Source: Chitinimonas arctica (lineage in GTDB: Bacteria > Pseudomonadota > Gammaproteobacteria > Burkholderiales > Chitinimonadaceae). Taken from it: 64,000 nucleotides of DNA. Made by a program: the position numbers and the translations under genes. The DNA lies in the NCBI RefSeq assembly GCF_007431345.1, contig NZ_CP041730.1, positions 2,418,001 to 2,482,000 of the forward strand. The letters are read 5' to 3'. Shown here in pieces: positions 60,261 to 64,000 of the stretch. Below the pieces are notes generated by a model. That model was not told the DNA's origin, ran no database searches, and saw only the letters and a list, made by a program, of their open reading frames with translations. Each line of letters opens with the position of its first letter. The first letter of the stretch is position 1.

Positions 60261-61187
60261 ATGGCCATGCAGATCGATACTATTACCGCGGAAGACGGCG
60301 CCAGCCTCGGCCACTATCACTGGGCGGCCGCTAAACCACGCCGTATCGTGGTTATTTCGCACGGTATGGCGGAACACGCCGGCCGTTATGACGAGTTCGC
60401 CGCTTTTCTCAATGCGCATGATTGCGAGGTTTGGGCACTCGATCACCGTGGACACGGCCATAGCGTCGCCGCAGGAAAAGCGGGCTATTTCGGCGATGCC
60501 GACGGATTCCGCCTGGTTGTTGCGGATTTGATGCATCTGGTGGATCGGGCGCGCACCGCCCACCCTGGATTACCGGTGGTTTTGTTAGGCCACAGCATGG
60601 GTTCGTTCGTGGCACGCGCCTTGTTGCTGACACGTCCGGCCTTGCTGGATGGCTTGCTTCTGTCGGCCACCGGCTTTCGCCAATCGCGCCTGGCCCGATT
60701 GATGAGCGGTATTGCAGGCTGGACGGGTCGCCGTCACGGCATGGATAAGCCGTCGCGCTTTATGGGCAAGTTGGTTTTCGGCACCTTCAATCTGCGCTTT
60801 TTGCCTGCCCGTACGCCATCCGATTGGTTGAGCCGCGATCCAGCCGTGGTGGATGCCTATATCGCCGATCCCTGGTGCGGATTCGATTGCGCGCCGCAAT
60901 TGTGGCGCGATCTATTTGGCGGCATCGTCAATATGGAACATCGCGAAGCAGGCGGCGCCACCTTGAGCAGCAAGTTGTCGGTCATGATGGTGGCCGGCAG
61001 CCATGATCCGGTCAGCATGGGAGGGAAGGGCTGCCGCCAATTGGCCGAGCGCTATATCGCATTGGGTTTACGCGATGTGGCGGTCAAGATCTATCCCAAG
61101 GGCAGGCATGAACTGCTGAATGAAACGAATCGGCAGGAAGTTTGGCAGGACATCCTGGTTTGGCTGGATCGTCGTTTCAGCGCTTGA
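60261..61187 (+). CDS. Alpha/beta hydrolase, monoacylglycerol-lipase/PldB type
   Basis: A 308-residue serine hydrolase: ISHGMAEHAGRYDEFAAFL, the HRGHGHS motif, nucleophile in LLGHSMGSFVARAL, and the catalytic histidine near YPKGRHELLNE. This arrangement is typical of COG2267 lysophospholipase/monoacylglycerol lipase proteins, which cleave acylglycerols or lysophospholipids. There is no signal peptide, so it probably acts in the cytoplasm. The ATG at 60261 or 60267 fits the family start. It is divergent from the other hydrolase, 46 bp apart, and its end overlaps the photolyase gene by 11 bp. Confidence 0.9.
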   Translation: MAMQIDTITAEDGASLGHYHWAAAKPRRIVVISHGMAEHAGRYDEFAAFLNAHDCEVWALDHRGHGHSVAAGKAGYFGDADGFRLVVADLMHLVDRARTAHPGLPVVLLGHSMGSFVARALLLTRPALLDGLLLSATGFRQSRLARLMSGIAGWTGRRHGMDKPSRFMGKLVFGTFNLRFLPARTPSDWLSRDPAVVDAYIADPWCGFDCAPQLWRDLFGGIVNMEHREAGGATLSSKLSVMMVAGSHDPVSMGGKGCRQLAERYIALGLRDVAVKIYPKGRHELLNETNRQEVWQDILVWLDRRFSA

Positions 61188-62589
61188 ACAAGGCAAGGGC
61201 CCGCAGTCTTTGCTCGGCATGGTCGACCACCGGCCGTGGATAATTCCGGCCTAGTTCCACCCCGGCCGCGCGCAGCACGATGGGCTGGGCCAGCCAGGGC
61301 GCATGCAGATCGGCATCGGCCAAGCCAGCCAGTTCCGGGACATAGCGGCGGATGAATTTGCCTTGCGGGTCGAATTTGCGGGACTGGCTGACCGGGTTGA
61401 AGATGCGGAAATAGGGCTGGGCGTCGCAACCGGTACTGGCGGCCCATTGCCAGCCGCCATTGTTGGCCGCCAGATCGAAGTCGATCAATTGCTCGGCGAA
61501 ATAGCGTTCTCCCCAGCGCCAATCTATCAGTAAGTCCTTGACCAGAAAGGACGCGGCCACCATGCGCAGACGGTTATGCATAAAACCGCTGTGATTGAGT
61601 TGGCGCATGGCCGCATCGACCAGGGGATAACCGGTCCGACCTTCGCACCAGGCGCTGAACAGTGCCGGATCGTTGGGAAAGGGCAGGCCGTCGTAACCCG
61701 GTTTGAATGCATGGTCCACCACGTCGGGACGATGCCAGAGGACTTGGTGGTAGAAGTCGCGCCAGATCAATTCATTCAGCCAGCTCAAGCTGCCCGCCGT
61801 ATCGCGCTGGTAGGCATGGGCCGCCAAGCGGCGCACCGACACCGTGCCGAAACGCAGGTGTACCGACAGATACGACACCCCTTTGAGCGCTGGAAAATCG
61901 CGTGCTTCGTGATAGCGGTCCATGCGATCGTGAAAGTCCTCGCACAAGTGGGATGCGCCCATGTCGCCGGGGACGATGCCGAGTTGCCGTAGATTGCTGG
62001 ACGCGAAACCCAGGCTGGCAAGGGACGGCATGGCCTCCGGCTGTAAGGGGGCCAGGTTGTGCAGATAGCGTTCGACGGGATAGGACTGCAGGTAGAAGGG
62101 GCTGAGTTTTTTCAGCCAGGCGTTTTTGTACGGGGTAAAGACCGTAAAAAATTGGCCGGCCTGCGTCAGCACCTCATCCCGTTCGAAAATCACCTGGTCC
62201 TTGCTGCTGTGGAAGGCGATATCGGCGACGGAGAGTGCTTTCCGAACGGCTTGGTCGCGCGCGATGGCGGCCGGTTCGTAATCGTGATTGGTGAAGACTG
62301 CCTGGGCATGCAACTTGCTGGCTAAACGGGGAATTTCGTCCTGTGCCGACGCATGTCTTACCAGCAGGTCGCTGCCGAGCGCTTGCAATTGCGCCTTGAG
62401 TGCCGCGATGGTTTCCCGGATGAATTCCACCCGTCTATCCTGGCGCGGCAGCGCCGCCAGGATTGCGGTATCGAAAACAAAAACCGGGATGACCCGTTCA
62501 GCTTGCTTAAGCGCGTGATAGAGCGCGGCCTGATCGTCCAGGCGCAGGTCACGGCGTAGCCAGATCAGGGCTGTACGGTAGCGAGGCAT
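61177..62589 (-). CDS. phrB: Deoxyribodipyrimidine photolyase (class I)
   Basis: A 470-residue DNA repair enzyme that uses FAD and blue light to split cyclobutane pyrimidine dimers. The start TALIWLRRDLRLDDQAALYHAL is the photolyase N-terminus; later LNELIWRDFYHQVLWHRP, FPNDPALFSAWCEGRTGYPLVDAAMRQLNHSGFMHNRLRMVAASFLVKDLLIDWRWGERYFAEQLIDFDLAANNGGWQWAASTGCDAQPYFRIFNP contains the FAD-binding and DNA-lesion residues and a tryptophan relay. All parts for activity are present. Confidence 0.96.
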   Translation of the reverse strand: MPRYRTALIWLRRDLRLDDQAALYHALKQAERVIPVFVFDTAILAALPRQDRRVEFIRETIAALKAQLQALGSDLLVRHASAQDEIPRLASKLHAQAVFTNHDYEPAAIARDQAVRKALSVADIAFHSSKDQVIFERDEVLTQAGQFFTVFTPYKNAWLKKLSPFYLQSYPVERYLHNLAPLQPEAMPSLASLGFASSNLRQLGIVPGDMGASHLCEDFHDRMDRYHEARDFPALKGVSYLSVHLRFGTVSVRRLAAHAYQRDTAGSLSWLNELIWRDFYHQVLWHRPDVVDHAFKPGYDGLPFPNDPALFSAWCEGRTGYPLVDAAMRQLNHSGFMHNRLRMVAASFLVKDLLIDWRWGERYFAEQLIDFDLAANNGGWQWAASTGCDAQPYFRIFNPVSQSRKFDPQGKFIRRYVPELAGLADADLHAPWLAQPIVLRAAGVELGRNYPRPVVDHAEQRLRALALFKR

Positions 62590-62711
62590 TGTTTTGTCAA
62601 TGAATTGTCTTGGACTAACAGTTTACGAAAATGCAGGATAGGTTCGCAATTCAATAGCACGCCAACCAGAGCTCCTCAGCAAGGCGGGAGCACGTATGCG
62701 ATAATTCAGCT

Positions 62712-63272
62712 ATGCATGCCATCAACCTGACCCGCCAATTCCTTATCGCCATGCCGGCCATGGCCGATCCCATCTTTGCCAAATCCTTGGTATTCGTCTG
62801 CGACCACAACGAGCAAGGCGCCATGGGTGTGATCGTCAACCGCCCATTGGGCATGGATATGCGGACCTTGTTTCAGCAGATCGATATCGAGCTGCAGCGC
62901 GAGGACGTGGCCGGCCAGGAAGTTTATTTCGGTGGCCCGGTACAAACCGACCGAGGCTTCGTCCTGCATCAGCCCTTGGGCAACTGGCAATCGACCATGT
63001 CGATCGAGGATGAATTGGGCCTGACGACCTCGAAGGATGTCTTGCTGGCGGTGGGAAGCGGTGATGGGCCGGAACGGCTGTTTATTTCGCTGGGATATTC
63101 CGGTTGGGAAGCCGGCCAGCTGGAAAACGAACTGGGGCAAAATGCCTGGCTGACCGTGGATGCCGATATCGAGGTGGTGTTCGCACTCCCACCCGAACAG
63201 CGCTATGAAGCGGCATTGAAGCTACTGGGCATCGATATGGCGATGTTGTCCGATACCGCCGGGCACGCCTGA
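62712..63272 (+). CDS. YqgE/AlgH family protein
   Basis: A 186-residue protein: NLTRQFLIAMPAMADPIFAKSLVFVCDHNEQGAMGVIVNRPLGM, then VYFGGPVQTDRGFVLH and LFISLGYSGWEAGQLENELGQNAWLTV. This is the complete DUF179 (YqgE) family, often located before RuvX, as here. AlgH was linked to alginate regulation in Pseudomonas but its biochemical role is uncertain. The stop is three bases before the ruvX start, so the two are translated from one message. Confidence 0.93.
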   Translation: MHAINLTRQFLIAMPAMADPIFAKSLVFVCDHNEQGAMGVIVNRPLGMDMRTLFQQIDIELQREDVAGQEVYFGGPVQTDRGFVLHQPLGNWQSTMSIEDELGLTTSKDVLLAVGSGDGPERLFISLGYSGWEAGQLENELGQNAWLTVDADIEVVFALPPEQRYEAALKLLGIDMAMLSDTAGHA

Positions 63273-63275
63273 TTC

Positions 63276-63701
63276 ATGCCTGCGAATTACGTGCTTGCCT
63301 TTGATTTTGGCGAAGCAAGAATCGGTGTCGCCGGTGGTAGTCCGGAATTGGCCATTGCCACGCCGCTGGCCACGATCGGCGGCAACAGCAACGATGAGAA
63401 ATTCGCCGCTATCGCTGCCCTGATCGCCGAGTGGCGGCCTAGCCAGCTGGTGGTCGGTTTGCCCAGCCATCTGGATGGCACCGAGCATGAACTCAGCCGT
63501 TTATCCCGTACCTTTGCCAATCGCCTGCATGGTCGTTTCAATTTGCCGGTCGCCCTGGTGGATGAACGCTTGACCTCGGTGGAAGCCGAGGGTTTGCTGA
63601 GCCAGGCCGGGACATTCGGCAAGAAGCGCAAATCGGCGCTGGATCAGGTGGCCGCCATGCAGATTCTGCAAGCCTGGTTCGATCAGGGCGGGACGGCCTG
63701 A
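63276..63701 (+). CDS. ruvX: Putative pre-16S rRNA nuclease / Holliday junction resolvase YqgF
   Basis: A 141-residue RNase H-fold nuclease. The first acidic strand AFDFGEARIGVAGGSPE has the metal-binding aspartate, VVGLPSHLDGTEHE and the later VALVDERLTSVEAE and ALDQVAAMQIL contain the other acidic ligands. The protein processes the 5' end of 16S rRNA in several bacteria and was first proposed as a Holliday junction resolvase. Its YqgE-RuvX-PyrB order is common in gamma- and betaproteobacteria. Confidence 0.94.
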   Translation: MPANYVLAFDFGEARIGVAGGSPELAIATPLATIGGNSNDEKFAAIAALIAEWRPSQLVVGLPSHLDGTEHELSRLSRTFANRLHGRFNLPVALVDERLTSVEAEGLLSQAGTFGKKRKSALDQVAAMQILQAWFDQGGTA

Positions 63702-63763
63702 CATTGCCGGATTCCGCCTAAAAGTTTGAAAGATCTGGAATACCTAGGGAAAGGCCCTTTTCG

Positions 63764-64000
63764 ATGTACAACCCGCAACTCAACCAGCACGGTGAGCTGA
63801 TTCACCTGCTCAGTACCGAGGGCCTGCCGGCGCGTATCCTGCGCCAGATTCTCGATCGCGCCGCCGGATTTGTCGCCGCTGGTGAACAGGGCGAGAAAAA
63901 GCATGCGGATCTGGCTGGCAAGACCGTATTCAATCTGTTTTTCGAGAACTCGACCCGTACCCGCACGACTTTCGAGATCGCGCAGAAACGACTCAGTGCG
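63764..64000 (+). CDS. pyrB: Aspartate carbamoyltransferase catalytic subunit, partial (runs off right edge)
   Basis: The first 79 residues of PyrB, MYNPQLNQHGELIHLLSTEG and onward, including the carbamoyl-phosphate-binding motif FFENSTRTRTTFE. It condenses carbamoyl phosphate and aspartate in the first committed step of pyrimidine synthesis. It begins 62 bp after ruvX, consistent with the usual ruvX-pyrR-pyrB cluster, though pyrR is absent here. Confidence 0.95.
   Translation, partial: MYNPQLNQHGELIHLLSTEGLPARILRQILDRAAGFVAAGEQGEKKHADLAGKTVFNLFFENSTRTRTTFEIAQKRLSA

Noticed and set aside
1..64000. Insertion sequences, rRNA operons or CRISPR arrays
   Set aside because: No transposase, rRNA sequence or repeat-spacer array was recognised in either strand.

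Overview
This 64 kb window comes from a GC-rich Gram-negative chromosome and covers the replication-origin neighbourhood. The order gyrB-dnaN-dnaA (minus strand) diverging from rpmH-rnpA-yidD-yidC-mnmE (plus strand), together with pntAA/pntAB/pntB, a YqgE-RuvX-PyrB run and an AlgZ/AlgR pair, fits a betaproteobacterium, probably Neisseriales or a relative. The taxon is inferred from gene order and protein flavour; no database was searched.

Layout. 1-216: edge of a KilA-N domain gene. 268-1570: arfB and a RIO1-type kinase. 1660-18201: a long minus-strand gene run that is the most striking part of the window. It reads GNAT acetyltransferase, DUF6916-like protein, phage-tail-Collar protein, a 3015-residue surface protein (LEPR motif, DUF4347, many cadherin-like repeats), TolC-type lipoprotein, a periplasmic adaptor, an adaptor with a cytoplasmic sensor-like domain, and a PqqD-like/M50/HlyD fusion. 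It resembles type I secretion without an ABC transporter. 18.6-25.6 kb: small genes, a DeoR regulator, a VOC protein, RtcB, and an NAD-salvage operon (nrtR-pnuC-nadR). 25.7-34.9 kb: accessory block with a Fic protein, an unknown 440-residue protein, a tRNA without CCA, a beta-propeller protein, HipBA with four operator-like palindromes, and LysR/NAD(P)-reductase/GST.

35-44.4 kb: gyrB, dnaN, dnaA, oriC-type sequence, rpmH, rnpA, yidD, yidC, mnmE. 44.9-50.2 kb: three-subunit transhydrogenase, a COG0523 GTPase and a thiolase. 50.4-54.6 kb: a scrapyard of toxin-antitoxin-type genes (PrlF-YhaV, remnants of two nucleotidyltransferase/HEPN-like modules around a frameshifted Fic gene, another Fic gene) ending in tRNA-Gly(CCC), whose 3' end is partly repeated 1.15 kb away. 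54.7-64 kb: a beta-barrel protein, comM, AlgZ/AlgR, two alpha/beta hydrolases, photolyase, YqgE, RuvX and the start of pyrB.

Two findings stand out. First, the ABC-less export operon for a giant adhesin. Second, a gapless 184-bp copy (121 of 184 positions identical by hand count) of the dnaA-dnaN intergenic region and dnaN leader, lying upstream of algZ in the same orientation it has upstream of dnaN.
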